Shown piece after piece: positions 16,788 through 25,243 of a stretch of DNA of 64,000 nt. Source of the DNA: Pontibacter russatus (GTDB lineage Bacteria > Bacteroidota > Bacteroidia > Cytophagales > Hymenobacteraceae); the NCBI RefSeq assembly GCF_009931655.1, contig NZ_CP047984.1, positions 1,674,001 through 1,738,000 on the forward strand, written 5' to 3'. The position numbers and the translations under genes were made by a program. Position 1 is the stretch's first letter. Each line of letters starts with the position of its first letter. The notes under the pieces are model-generated. The model had not been told where the DNA came from. It ran no database searches and was given only the letters and a program-made list of their open reading frames with translations.

Positions 16788-17687
16788 TCAGACCACCGTA
16801 TCCGCCAGGCGCAGCTGCGCCAGCAACGCCTGGCTGTACCGCTCAAAAGCGCCCTCGCTTGTAGCCATAAACAGGAAGGGTTCAATCAGTTCCAGTTCCA
16901 TCAGCGCCAGTTCGCCGTTTTGCTCCACACCATCCACGCGGGCGTAAAGGCAGCCCTGGGCGTGCCTGTCCACGATGGTTTGGGCCGCGGCCAGCAGCGC
17001 GGCGGGCGGCACAGGGGTATGCACGGTGCCGCCGAAGAAATGCTGCACCCGAAAATCTCCCGCGCCCGGCGTCTTCAGCACGGCGTGGCTATATATCCCG
17101 TTGAAGAACAGGAACGACCACTCGCCTTCCGTCTTGACCTCCTCCACAAACGGCTGCACCAGAAAGCTCTCCTGCTGCAGTAGCCCGTTTATATATCCGG
17201 CCCTGGCCGCTGCTTCGCTGCGCGTGAGGGCAAAGGTGTTTTTTGCCCCGCCGCTGACGGCAGGCTTCACAATTATTTTTTCGGTCCCCAGCTGCGCAAA
17301 AGCGTTTGTTGGATCAAATGCGCTGCCTTTCTCCAGCCATATGGTGCGCACCACGTTCACGCCCTGCTGCTGCAGGTCCAGCAGGTAGCGCTTGTCGGCG
17401 TTCCAGCGCACGGTTTTCAGGGGGTTCAGCACCCGCACGCCTAGTCGCTCCAACTTGTCGAGCCAGGCATAGAAGGCGGCTATTTTGTCGAAGTAGTCCC
17501 AGGGCGATTTAAGGATGATGAGGTCGAACCGGCTCCAGTCCACGGCAGGGTCGTCCCAGATCTGAAACGAGATATTCAGCCCCTTCTCCGTCAACAAACC
17601 GTAAAGTCTGCTGTTCTCCTCCTCGGATATGCCGGTATAGTTTCCGGTGCTGGCATATGTTATCAACGCTATTTGCTGCATTGTCAT
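16788..17687 (-). CDS. ATP-grasp domain protein, RimK/glutathione-synthetase-like
   Basis: The 299-residue protein has the layout of small ATP-grasp ligases: an N-terminal Rossmann-like part (ending LIILKSPWDYFDK), then EKIIVKPAVSGGAKNTFALT, which supplies the ATP-grasp Lys and Gly-rich loop, then FLVQPFVEEVKTEGEWSFLF and a C-terminal LALMELELIEPFLFM with the metal-binding acidic residues. These enzymes join a carboxylate to an amine with ATP. Related proteins include cycloserine-pathway DcsG and glutathione synthetase-like ligases, but the substrates here are unknown. It is monocistronic. Confidence 0.85.
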   Translation of the reverse strand: MTMQQIALITYASTGNYTGISEEENSRLYGLLTEKGLNISFQIWDDPAVDWSRFDLIILKSPWDYFDKIAAFYAWLDKLERLGVRVLNPLKTVRWNADKRYLLDLQQQGVNVVRTIWLEKGSAFDPTNAFAQLGTEKIIVKPAVSGGAKNTFALTRSEAAARAGYINGLLQQESFLVQPFVEEVKTEGEWSFLFFNGIYSHAVLKTPGAGDFRVQHFFGGTVHTPVPPAALLAAAQTIVDRHAQGCLYARVDGVEQNGELALMELELIEPFLFMATSEGAFERYSQALLAQLRLADTVV

Positions 17688-17824
17688 TTTTATATCATCT
17701 TTGCCCCGAAATTATACTTTATGCCGGGGCCAGACAACCAAAAGGGCGTTTTAGCTATAACTTTTGAGCGGTAACACCACGTATATACATATAAAATCAC
17801 CTATACTTTTTTTGCCCCGTCACC

Positions 17825-18478
17825 ATGCTTTTCCACCGCCCCGGCATCTCCCGCTACACGTGCAGCCTTAGTATACGGCTGATGCTGCTATTGCTGCTTG
17901 CAAACGTGTTCACGACGGCCTGCAGCGCGGACCTGGGGAGCGAGGAACGAGACGGCATGCCGGAGGAGCGGCGGCTCTCCTTTTCGGACACAACCTCCGC
18001 CCGCCGGCGCGCGCCAGACGGGCCTGCTGCCTCCGCCACGCTGCTGGGCAATCCCTTTGTGGCCAGCCTCAGCCAGGGCAACAGCCTGAGCACCTACTTC
18101 GACCGCATCAGCACAGACTTTACCGTAGATGCCGACGCTATTCAAAACCGCCACAAACCCAGCCTCACCGACACCATCTTCACGATCCGGTTCGGCAACT
18201 CGATGATGGAGTTTTATGCGCCCAGCCAGTCGGGCGAGCTCCTGCTGCAGGTGGCCGATATACAGGCCAACGATATCACCCTGCGCCACAACCTGCGCGT
18301 GGGCATGCCCGAGACCGAACTGCTGAACAGGCTAAAGGGACAGGGCGACGATATCGTTATTACCCACGGCGGCGACCGTATCCTGGCCGCTGCCCGCGAA
18401 GGTGCCCCTGCCTCGCTGCTCTTCCACCTCCGAAACGGCAAAGTGAGCCGCATCCACTACGAGGGCTATGTAGATTAA
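17825..18478 (+). CDS. Hypothetical lipoprotein
   Basis: This 217-residue protein begins with a hydrophobic signal (LMLLLLLANVFTTAC) whose lipobox ends at about Cys33, followed by SADLGSEERD. The acidic residues after Cys fit the Bacteroidota outer-membrane lipoprotein style. The mature part is a small alpha/beta domain with no named family; NLRVGMPETELLNRLKGQGDDI resembles the loop-helix of small BamE/SmpA-like lipoproteins, but only loosely. It stands between two divergent spacers and is likely expressed alone, with a TACTTTTTTTG-like box just upstream (about 17810). Confidence 0.65.
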   Translation: MLFHRPGISRYTCSLSIRLMLLLLLANVFTTACSADLGSEERDGMPEERRLSFSDTTSARRRAPDGPAASATLLGNPFVASLSQGNSLSTYFDRISTDFTVDADAIQNRHKPSLTDTIFTIRFGNSMMEFYAPSQSGELLLQVADIQANDITLRHNLRVGMPETELLNRLKGQGDDIVITHGGDRILAAAREGAPASLLFHLRNGKVSRIHYEGYVD

Positions 18479-18501
18479 AATTGATTTTTGAATGGCTGCT
18501 C

Positions 18502-18541
18502 CTATATATGCTTCCTATATAGGAAGCATGGCTATATATAG
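18502..18541. terminator. Palindromic hairpin with TATATA arms
   Basis: ATGCTTCC and GGAAGCAT at 18508-18529 form a palindrome around CTATATAG, flanked by TATATA-containing sequence on each side. It lies 24 bases after the lipoprotein stop codon and fits an intrinsic terminator, although there is no long T-run. Confidence 0.55.
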
Positions 18542-18647
18542 AACCTCTCCCCTATTTGAACGCAGCGGCAAGTTTATGCAGGGCATCTCCAATCCCGCTT
18601 TGCAAACCATAATCACACATTTATAAAGCGCCAATCACTCAAATTGG

Positions 18648-18655
18648 TACCTTTG
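18648..18655 (+). promoter_or_regulatory. TACCTTTG promoter box of dtd
   Basis: TACCTTTG matches the Bacteroidota -7 element TAnnTTTG and lies 22 bases before the dtd start codon. An upstream TTTG at the right distance is not clear. Confidence 0.6.
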
Positions 18656-18677
18656 CCTGAAACCATTCCTCCTCTAT

Positions 18678-19130
18678 ATGCGCGTAGTGATACAGCGGGT
18701 AACGCAGGCTTCCGTGGAAATTGATAAACAAGTGAAAGGGGAAATCGGCCTGGGGCTGCTGGTGCTGGCGGGCTTCAGCCCCGAAGACACCGGCGAAGAC
18801 CTGAAGTGGATGGCGGGCAAAGTGGCCCAGCTCCGCATCTTTGGCGATGCGGAAGGCAAGATGAACCTGAGCGTGCGGGACGTGCAGGGCGATATCCTGG
18901 TCATCAGCCAGTTTACGCTGTACGCCAATACTAAAAAGGGAAACCGCCCTTCTTATATCAGCGCCGCGACGCCTGCTGTGGCGGTGCCGCTATATGAGCA
19001 GTTTGTGGCCCTGCTCGAAGCTGCCACGGGCAGGCAGGTGCAAACCGGGGAGTTTGGGGCCGATATGAAGGTGTCGCTGCTGAACGACGGGCCGGTCACT
19101 ATCGTGATAGATTCCAAAGCAAAAGAATAG
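18678..19130 (+). CDS. dtd: D-aminoacyl-tRNA deacylase
   Basis: The protein has 150 residues, the normal length for Dtd. It removes D-amino acids (and glycine mischarged on tRNA-Ala) from tRNA, protecting translation. Visible motifs are MRVVIQRVTQASVEID at the start, the SQFTLYANTKKGNRPS segment containing the catalytic-site SQxT, and the NDGPVTIVID motif containing the cross-subunit Gly-Pro. It is preceded by its own promoter box and followed by the secreted-protein gene at 19233. The identification is secure. Confidence 0.95.
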   Translation: MRVVIQRVTQASVEIDKQVKGEIGLGLLVLAGFSPEDTGEDLKWMAGKVAQLRIFGDAEGKMNLSVRDVQGDILVISQFTLYANTKKGNRPSYISAATPAVAVPLYEQFVALLEAATGRQVQTGEFGADMKVSLLNDGPVTIVIDSKAKE

Positions 19131-19232
19131 ACAGAAAACAGCCTCAGAAAGACCTGTTTATTATAAGTATTTTCGTATATAGCACAGCGTATTTGTTCTT
19201 CTCCTCATCTGTTTCACTGTTTTTTCAAGGCT

Positions 19233-20147
19233 ATGGTTTTCAGAATGCATTCCTGCTGTCTGGCTGCGCTGGCGTGGCTAAGCTTTGTCTTCTACCTCGG
19301 GGCAACCACAGCCGTGCAGGCACAGCAAACGGACAGTGCGCAGGCCCAAACCACGGCAACGCAGCGGTGGCTGGTGGAAACCAAGGACGGCTCTGTGTTT
19401 CAGGGGGTGTACCTGGGGCAAAGCGAGGCGGGCGTGCGGCTGCTCACGGACAGCGCCGGCGAGATAACCATCCCGATGAGCGAGCTGAAAAGCTTCCGGA
19501 TTCTGGATGAGCGGAACTTCAGGAACGGCGAGTACTGGTTCGATAACCCCAATGCCACGCGCTACCTCTTCGCGCCTTCCGCCTACAGCCTCCGCAAAGG
19601 CGAAGCCTATTATCAGAACACTTACCTGGTGCTCAACTCATTCAACTACGGCATCACTGACCGGCTCACGATCGGGGCCGGGTTCGAGCTGATCTCCACC
19701 TTCTCCGGCGAGCCCATCTTCTTCATCACACCCAAATACTCCTTCCCCATCAGCGACAAATGGAATGCCGGGGCGGGTGTCCTGTATGCGAATGCGCCCA
19801 TCGAGGACTTCTCGGGGCTGGGCATTGGCTATGGCCTCATCACCTATGGCAACCGCGACAACAACGCCACGCTTGGCGTCGGCTTCGGCTACGTGGACGA
19901 TGAAGTTTCCGGAAAGCCCGTGTTTAACCTGAGCGGCATGAGGAGGATAAGCCGCAAGATGGCGCTGGTAACAGAAAACTGGCTGGTGCCATCCGATGGC
20001 TACTACGGCGTTTATTCCTACGGCATCCGGTTTATGGGAGAGAAAATCACGGTGGACCTCGCTTTCCTGAACAACGCCGATATTGCCAGCGATGTGCTGG
20101 CTATCGGGGTGCCCTATGTCGATTTTGTGGTTAAATTTGGGAAGTAA
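19233..20147 (+). CDS. Secreted beta-rich protein, probable outer-membrane protein
   Basis: The 304-residue protein has a signal peptide (about residues 1-32, ending AVQAQ). Residues 45-95 contain WLVETKDGSVFQGVYLG and EITIPMSELKSFRIL, a small Sm-like or SH3-like module seen in Bacteroidota exported proteins. The rest is made of alternating amphipathic strands with aromatic ends (GEAYYQNTYLVLNSFNYG, LGVGFGYVDDEV), ending in FVVKFGK, typical of an outer-membrane barrel. No named function can be given. MazG-like starts only 16 bases downstream. Confidence 0.7.
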   Translation: MVFRMHSCCLAALAWLSFVFYLGATTAVQAQQTDSAQAQTTATQRWLVETKDGSVFQGVYLGQSEAGVRLLTDSAGEITIPMSELKSFRILDERNFRNGEYWFDNPNATRYLFAPSAYSLRKGEAYYQNTYLVLNSFNYGITDRLTIGAGFELISTFSGEPIFFITPKYSFPISDKWNAGAGVLYANAPIEDFSGLGIGYGLITYGNRDNNATLGVGFGYVDDEVSGKPVFNLSGMRRISRKMALVTENWLVPSDGYYGVYSYGIRFMGEKITVDLAFLNNADIASDVLAIGVPYVDFVVKFGK

Positions 20148-20163
20148 CACAAGCACAGCATAT

Positions 20164-20493
20164 ATGACTTTAGCCGAAGCGCAGGCCACCGTAGACAAGT
20201 GGATACAGGAAAACGGGGTACGTTACTTCAACGAACTCACCAACATGGCCATCCTGACAGAGGAAGTCGGGGAAGTGGCCCGCATCATTGCCCGCCAGTA
20301 CGGCGAGCAGTCTTTCAAGAAGAGCGACGAAGGGAAAAACCTGGGCGATGAACTGGCCGACGTGCTGTTCGTGCTCATCTGCCTGGCCAACCAGACAGGC
20401 GTAGACCTGACAGAAGCCCTGCACCGGAACCTCGGGAAAAAAACCTCCCGCGACAGCCAGCGACACAAACAGAATAAGAAGTTAGATAGTTAG
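20164..20493 (+). CDS. MazG-like nucleotide pyrophosphohydrolase
   Basis: The start is the ATG at 20164, giving 109 residues. The all-alpha NTP-PPase motif is present: EEVGEVAR supplies the first acidic pair and GDELADVLFVLICLAN the second. Such enzymes hydrolyse (d)NTPs to monophosphate and pyrophosphate, often house-cleaning damaged nucleotides. The C-terminus (NKKLDS) is encoded inside the left arm of a period-8 repeat, so the end of the protein has probably been altered by repeat growth. Confidence 0.88.
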   Translation: MTLAEAQATVDKWIQENGVRYFNELTNMAILTEEVGEVARIIARQYGEQSFKKSDEGKNLGDELADVLFVLICLANQTGVDLTEALHRNLGKKTSRDSQRHKQNKKLDS

Positions 20494-20563
20494 AGCAAGG
20501 GGATAAGTCACTCTTCAACTCCCAGACTTTTTAACTCCCAAACTTTCTAACTCTCTAACTCCT
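20476..20563. repeat. Period-8 inverted-arm element between convergent genes
   Basis: The left arm (20476-20496) contains AGAAGTTA and GATAGTTA units. The complement of the right arm (20511-20563) reads GGAGTTAG, AGAGTTAG, AAAGTTTG, GGAGTTAA and further octamers, all with AGTT at the same phase. The core is only about 14 bases. The arms overlap the last codons of both flanking genes: the MazG-like gene ends in the left arm and comB ends in the right arm. The structure could act as a bidirectional terminator. Confidence 0.75.
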
Positions 20564-21267
20564 ATCAGGTCTACCAGCCGGTCGTGGCGCCACACGGGCA
20601 GCACGTTGTATATATTTTGCTGCAGGCAGTAGCGAATGTCTTCGTGGATGTTCAGGTTCTGGAGGCGGCGCACGTGCGAGGACTCCTTGAGGAAGGCGAA
20701 CAAGTCGGATTTGCCGGCCTGGTACAGGTGGAGGGCGGCCAGCGTTGCATCGTTCTCGAACGTAAAGTCCTGCTGCAGGCACTCGGCCAGAGCCCCGGCA
20801 AAAAGCGTGTCTTCCAGATTGAACTTGCCTTTCCAGCCGGCGCACACCACAAGCACATCCAGTTGCAGTTCCGTCAGGTGGTCGGCCACGCTCTGCAGGT
20901 TCAGAAACGAGCCGATGATCACTTCCTCAGCCGCCTCCGACAAGCGGATGGCGCGGGTGCCGTTGGTGGTGGTGATGGCCACGGAACGCCCCTGCACAAA
21001 CCCGTTCATATAGCTGAACGGCGAGTTGCCCAGGTCAAAGTCCTCGGCTTTGATGCCGTTCCGCTCGGCCGCGGTCAGGCAACCCTGTCCGGCAAAAGCG
21101 CGGCACTCCTCCAGTTCCATCACCGGGAAGATGTCGGTGGCGCCGTGCGCAAAAGCCGTCACCATGGTAGAGGTAGCCCGCAGAATATCCACAGCCACCA
21201 CCGCTTTCCCCTCCAGATTATATAAGTGCAGCAGCTCGGGGCTGTAACACACGTCTATACTTGCCAT
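20515..21267 (-). CDS. comB: 2-phosphosulfolactate phosphatase (ComB family)
   Basis: The 250-residue protein shows the ComB family core: VAVDILRATSTMVTAFAHGA, the TTTNGTRAI motif and NLEDTLFAGALA. The enzyme dephosphorylates 2-phospho-3-sulfolactate to sulfolactate, a step known from coenzyme M synthesis; bacteria use homologues in sulfonate metabolism. In Cytophagales it may feed sulfonolipid precursors, which is an inference. The last about 15 residues (GVRELESLGVKKSGS) are encoded by the period-8 repeat arm, so they are probably a repeat-derived tail rather than ancestral protein. Confidence 0.85.
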   Translation of the reverse strand: MASIDVCYSPELLHLYNLEGKAVVAVDILRATSTMVTAFAHGATDIFPVMELEECRAFAGQGCLTAAERNGIKAEDFDLGNSPFSYMNGFVQGRSVAITTTNGTRAIRLSEAAEEVIIGSFLNLQSVADHLTELQLDVLVVCAGWKGKFNLEDTLFAGALAECLQQDFTFENDATLAALHLYQAGKSDLFAFLKESSHVRRLQNLNIHEDIRYCLQQNIYNVLPVWRHDRLVDLIGVRELESLGVKKSGS

Positions 21268-21275
21268 TTCTGTTT

Positions 21276-21360
21276 CGTTGTTGATTGTTAGTTGCTGCTT
21301 GCTGATTCTTGTTTAGTAACTTTCTATTAACAACAATCAACGTTGAGCAATCAACGGTTA
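21276..21360. repeat. Period-7 inverted-arm element
   Basis: The left arm (21276-21312) consists of heptamers TTGTTGA, TTGTTAG, TTGCTGC, TTGCTGA. The complement of the right arm (21326-21360) reads GTTGATT, GCTCAAC, GTTGATT, GTTGTTA. The core is about 13 bases. It fills the spacer between gcvT and comB, which run in the same direction, ending three bases before the gcvT stop codon. Confidence 0.75.
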
Positions 21361-21362
21361 AG

Positions 21363-22451
21363 TTATTTTTTATAGAAAGGCGGCTTCACCACCTGTGCTT
21401 TCATGTCTTTGTTGCGCACGCGTATATAAATCTCGGTGCCGGGCTTGCTCCATGCAGTGTTTATATATCCCAGGCCAACGCCTTTGCCCAGCGAGGGAGC
21501 CATGGTGCCGGAAGTCACTTCGCCCACTTTTTCGCCGGCGGCGTCCACGATGTCGTAATGCGCGCGCGGGATGGCTTTCTCCAGCATCTCAAAGCCGATA
21601 AGTCTGCGCTGCACACCGGCTTCTTTCTGGGCCTTCAGGTTGGCGGCATTGGTGAAATCCTTGTTGAACTTCGTGATCCAGCCCAGGCCAGCCTCCAGCG
21701 GGGAGGTGGTGTCGTTGATGTCGTTGCCGTAGAGGCAGAAGCCCATCTCAAGGCGCAGTGTATCGCGCGCGCCCAGCCCGATGGGCTTGATGCCATAGGG
21801 CCTGCCCGACTCCATGATGGCGTCGAACACCGCTTTCGCATCCTTGTTCTTTATATATAGCTCAAAGCCGCCGGAGCCGGTATAGCCCGTCGCGGATATA
21901 ATCACGTCCTCCACACCGGCAAAGGTGTCCTGCTCAAAGGTATAATAATCCATGCCGAACAGGTCGACGGACGTGAGCGGCTGCAGTGCTTCGGCAGCCT
22001 TTGGCCCCTGCACCGCAAACAACGACACCTCGTCCGAGATATTCTCTACCTCTACCCCGTTGGTGTTAAACCTGTTCACCCACTCCCAGTCTTTTTCGAT
22101 GTTGGAGGCATTCACCACCAGCATATACTCCTCCTCGCTGAAACGGTACACCAGCAGGTCGTCCACGATGCCGCCCTGCTCGTTGGGAAAACAGGAGTAC
22201 TGTACCTTGCCGTCCGTCAGCTTGGCGGCATCGTTGGAGGTGATGCGCTGAATCAGGTCGAGGGCGCCGGGGCCGCGCAGCATGAACTCACCCATATGCG
22301 ACACGTCGAACACGCCCACCGCGTTGCGCACGGTCATATGCTCCTCAATGTCAGACGAATATCGCACGGGCATGTTATAGCCGGCAAAAGGAACCATTTT
22401 AGCCCCTAACGCCTCGTGTACGTCATTCAACGCGATTTTTTTCAGTTCCAT
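21363..22451 (-). CDS. gcvT: Glycine cleavage system T protein (aminomethyltransferase)
   Basis: The start is the ATG at 22451 ([19 protein letters not shown]), giving 362 residues, the normal size for GcvT; the longer open frame upstream is not part of it. GcvT takes the aminomethyl group from lipoylated H protein and transfers the methylene to tetrahydrofolate, releasing ammonia. Visible family segments include [16 protein letters not shown], the conserved [10 protein letters not shown], and [20 protein letters not shown] near the folate site. The gcvP and gcvH genes are not nearby, which is common in Bacteroidota. Confidence 0.95.
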   Translation of the reverse strand: MELKKIALNDVHEALGAKMVPFAGYNMPVRYSSDIEEHMTVRNAVGVFDVSHMGEFMLRGPGALDLIQRITSNDAAKLTDGKVQYSCFPNEQGGIVDDLLVYRFSEEEYMLVVNASNIEKDWEWVNRFNTNGVEVENISDEVSLFAVQGPKAAEALQPLTSVDLFGMDYYTFEQDTFAGVEDVIISATGYTGSGGFELYIKNKDAKAVFDAIMESGRPYGIKPIGLGARDTLRLEMGFCLYGNDINDTTSPLEAGLGWITKFNKDFTNAANLKAQKEAGVQRRLIGFEMLEKAIPRAHYDIVDAAGEKVGEVTSGTMAPSLGKGVGLGYINTAWSKPGTEIYIRVRNKDMKAQVVKPPFYKK

Positions 22452-22595
22452 ATATTGCCTCCGGTCCTTGCTGAGTGTGCGGCAAAAATAAGCAAAATTC
22501 ATCCGCATCCGAAATTTATCTCCTGCCCCGGCCCGTATAGCCATATATAGGCAGGGCAGAGCCCTGGGCCTTTTAAGAACTTCCGAAAACAGTTG

Positions 22596-22603
22596 TACCT
22601 TTG
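22596..22603 (+). promoter_or_regulatory. TACCTTTG promoter box of the histidine kinase
   Basis: TACCTTTG fits the Bacteroidota -7 element and lies 55 bases before the kinase start codon. It is in the divergent spacer with gcvT, where CAAAAATA at 22483-22490 is the likely box for the other strand. Confidence 0.6.
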
Positions 22604-22658
22604 CCAGTTGCAGCCTTGCCCTCGCAGGCCTGCTTTCGTAAAGGATAAGCGCCCTTAG

Positions 22659-24140
22659 ATGAAACTTTCTGTTAAGCTTTTTGCAGGCTTCCTGCTGATA
22701 TCCCTCCTGTTCACGGCCGTGGCCATTGTCAACTTCCAGCTTTCTGAAGATGTGATAGACAACACCGTCTGGGTGTCGCGGTCCCAGATTGTGGTACGGA
22801 ACACCGCTTCGCTGCAGCGGAACATCATCGATATGGAAACCGGCCTGCGCGGCTTCCTGCTGAACGGGAACGAGGCGTTTCTGCTGCCCTATGTGCAGGC
22901 GAAAGAGCAATTGCCGAGCCTCTTCGCGGAAACGAGGACGTTCGTCTCCGGCTCAGTTGAGCAAACCGAGAAGTTAAACGACATCGTACGGCTGCAGCAG
23001 CGCTTCGAGAACAGGTATGCAGAGCCGCTCATCGCCCTGAAGCGTACGGATACGCTGGGTGCGCCCGCTTTCGGCTCGAGCCAGCAGTTGGACAGCCTGG
23101 TGCTGGGCGAGAAAATTCTCGTGGATTCCATCCGGGCCGCCTTCCGCGACTTTAATGCCTACGAGTACAAGGTGCGGGAAGAACGGCGGGAGCGCCTGGG
23201 GCAAAGCATCAACACCACCCGCAACGTATCCACGGCCCTGACGCTGCTGTCGGTGATTCTGGGGCTTTGGTGGGCCTACTACATCACGCGCCTCATCACC
23301 AGGCGCATCATGAAAATGGTGAACCTGGCAGAGGAGATATCCAGGGGCGACTACAAAACCAAGATTGTCGACACCTCGCGCGACGAGCTCAGCCAGCTTT
23401 CCAACTCCCTCAACCGCATGTCGGCCACCATTGACGAGACGTTCAGCGAACTCGACCGCAAGAATGTGGAGCTTGACCAGTTCGCCTATGTGGTGTCGCA
23501 TGACCTGAAGGCGCCTTTGCGGGGCATTGAGGTCGCCTCGCGCTGGGTAGAGGAGGATATGGGCACCCAGCTGCCGCCCAAGGTGCAGGAATACCTGATG
23601 ATGATGCGCATACGCGTACACCGCATGGAGAACCTGATCAACGGGATACTTGCCCTGGCCCGCATTGGCCGCACCAGCCAGATAGCCGAGGACGTGGACG
23701 TGAACGTTCTGCTGAGCGAGGTAGCAGACATGCTCACACCGCCAGACGGGTTCATGATAGAGGTGCAGGAAAACCTGCCGGTACTGCACACCTTCCGGAT
23801 ACAGTTGCAGCAGGTGTTCAGCAACTTGATCAGCAATGCCATTAAGTACCACGACAAGCGCGAGGGACTGGTCCGGGTCCGGTACCACGAAACGGACCGG
23901 TTCCATGTCTTTTCGGTGTCCGACGACGGGCCTGGCATTGATCCGGCGTACCACGACCGCATTTTCGTGATATTCCAGACGCTGCAGGAGCGCGACGCGG
24001 TGGAGAGCACCGGCGTGGGCCTGACCATCGTAAAGAAGATCGTGGAGTGGCAGGGCGGCACTATCGGGGTGACATCACAGCCCGGCCAGGGAGCCACTTT
24101 TACCTTCACCTGGCCAAAAGACGCGGAAGTAGTGGGATAA
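22659..24140 (+). CDS. CHASE3-HAMP sensor histidine kinase
   Basis: The protein has 493 residues. TM1 spans 7-25 and TM2 192-210; between them lies a helical CHASE3 periplasmic sensor, recognised by [25 protein letters not shown] domain follows (211-265). The HisKA motif [15 protein letters not shown] has the phospho-acceptor His at about 281. The ATPase domain shows [20 protein letters not shown] and [16 protein letters not shown]. The dimerisation motif and the plain DLKAPL are of the phytochrome-like kinase type that signals to single-domain response regulators, as encoded by the next gene. The stimulus is unknown. Confidence 0.92.
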   Translation: MKLSVKLFAGFLLISLLFTAVAIVNFQLSEDVIDNTVWVSRSQIVVRNTASLQRNIIDMETGLRGFLLNGNEAFLLPYVQAKEQLPSLFAETRTFVSGSVEQTEKLNDIVRLQQRFENRYAEPLIALKRTDTLGAPAFGSSQQLDSLVLGEKILVDSIRAAFRDFNAYEYKVREERRERLGQSINTTRNVSTALTLLSVILGLWWAYYITRLITRRIMKMVNLAEEISRGDYKTKIVDTSRDELSQLSNSLNRMSATIDETFSELDRKNVELDQFAYVVSHDLKAPLRGIEVASRWVEEDMGTQLPPKVQEYLMMMRIRVHRMENLINGILALARIGRTSQIAEDVDVNVLLSEVADMLTPPDGFMIEVQENLPVLHTFRIQLQQVFSNLISNAIKYHDKREGLVRVRYHETDRFHVFSVSDDGPGIDPAYHDRIFVIFQTLQERDAVESTGVGLTIVKKIVEWQGGTIGVTSQPGQGATFTFTWPKDAEVVG

Positions 24141-24145
24141 TTTCA

Positions 24146-24153
24146 TACTTTTG
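24146..24153 (+). promoter_or_regulatory. TACTTTTG box before the response regulator
   Basis: TACTTTTG matches TAnnTTTG and lies 31 bases before the response regulator start codon, directly after the kinase stop codon. The regulator may therefore have its own promoter besides read-through from the kinase gene. Confidence 0.5.
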
Positions 24154-24183
24154 CCTTAATTGTACCAGAAGTATTCGGAACCC

Positions 24184-24621
24184 ATGACTGACCAAGCTGT
24201 AAGTATCCTTTTAGTAGAAGATGACTACCTGGATATTATGAATGTGGAGCGGGAGCTGAGCAAGATAAACCTCACCCGCCCCCTGCACGTGGCCCGCAAC
24301 GGCCGCGAGGCCCTGAACATGCTGCGCGGCAGCGAAGGTTCCGCCAAGATCACGCCTGCTCCCAGCCTTATCCTGCTGGATATCAACATGCCCAAAATGA
24401 ACGGGCTGGAGTTTCTGGCGGAATTGCGACGCGAGCCGGAGTTCAGCCATATACCGGTTTTCATCATGACCACCTCTAACGAGGAGACAGACCGCCTTGC
24501 CGCGCAGCGCCTGCACGTGACGGGTTATATCGTGAAGCCGCTCACCTTCGACAGCTTCGAGAAAAGCCACTCCTCCCTCGACAGCTTCAGCCTCTTCCTC
24601 GACCTGATCAAACTCAAGTAG
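24184..24621 (+). CDS. Single-domain response regulator, Rcp1-like
   Basis: The ATG at 24184 gives 145 residues. The receiver domain has the acidic pocket VEDDYLD at 11-17, the phospho-acceptor Asp at about 66 in LLDINMPKMNG, the Thr in IMTTSNEETD and the Lys in YIVKPLTF. There is no output domain. Rcp-type regulators carry phosphate from bacteriophytochrome-like kinases to an unknown target. It is encoded 43 bases after the CHASE3 kinase on the same strand and is presumably its partner. Confidence 0.9.
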   Translation: MTDQAVSILLVEDDYLDIMNVERELSKINLTRPLHVARNGREALNMLRGSEGSAKITPAPSLILLDINMPKMNGLEFLAELRREPEFSHIPVFIMTTSNEETDRLAAQRLHVTGYIVKPLTFDSFEKSHSSLDSFSLFLDLIKLK

Positions 24622-24649
24622 GCGCCTACGCAGCCAGGCCTCTATACTT

Positions 24650-25243
24650 CTACAAAACATCCTGCTTCGGCAGCAGCGTGAAAGACTGCCGGTGGTGCGT
24701 TGTGGCGCCATAGCGGGCAATGCCGTCGCGGTGCCGCCGGGTCGGGTATCCGGCGTTCTGCTCCCAGCCATAATGCGGATGAGCTGCTGCCAGCCGGCAC
24801 ATCAGGTCGTCGCGGTAGGTTTTGGCCAGCACCGACGCCGCCGCAATAGACAGGTACCTGCCGTCGCCTTTCACCATGCAGCTGTGCGGCACCTGCCTGT
24901 AGGGCTTGAAGCGGTTGCCGTCCACCAGCAGGTAAGCGGGCTCCTGCCCCAGCTTCTCCAATGCCCGGTGCATCGCCATATAGGTCGCGTTCAAGATATT
25001 GGCTTCGTCTATCTCGGCAGGCGAGGCCGCTCCGACGGCCCATGCCACGGCATCTTTCTCAATGTCCAGCCGCATCAGTTCCCGCTGCTTTTTGCTCAGC
25101 GTTTTGGAGTCGTTGAGGAAGGCGTGTGTGTAGTTGAAAGGCAGGATAACCGCCGCGGCCACCACCGGCCCGGCCAGGCAGCCCCGGCCCACCTCGTCTA
25201 CCCCGGCCTCTAAGGCATGCCCGCTGTGGTTGGAAAGTAGCAT
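24650..25243 (-). CDS. rnhB: Ribonuclease HII
   Basis: The 197-residue enzyme cuts RNA in RNA-DNA hybrids, including single ribonucleotides in DNA. The start of the catalytic core, AGVDEVGRGCLAGPVVAAAV, is at about residues 13-32, and HPHYGWEQNAGYPTRRH near the end is the conserved C-terminal substrate-recognition stretch. Further carboxylates are in LVDGN. The gene converges on the response regulator. Length and motifs are complete. Confidence 0.95.
   Translation of the reverse strand: MLLSNHSGHALEAGVDEVGRGCLAGPVVAAAVILPFNYTHAFLNDSKTLSKKQRELMRLDIEKDAVAWAVGAASPAEIDEANILNATYMAMHRALEKLGQEPAYLLVDGNRFKPYRQVPHSCMVKGDGRYLSIAAASVLAKTYRDDLMCRLAAAHPHYGWEQNAGYPTRRHRDGIARYGATTHHRQSFTLLPKQDVL

Noticed and set aside
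22452..22910. N-terminal extension of GcvT
   Set aside because: The first 153 codons do not resemble GcvT and overlap the divergent histidine kinase gene; the ATG at 22451 gives the normal length.
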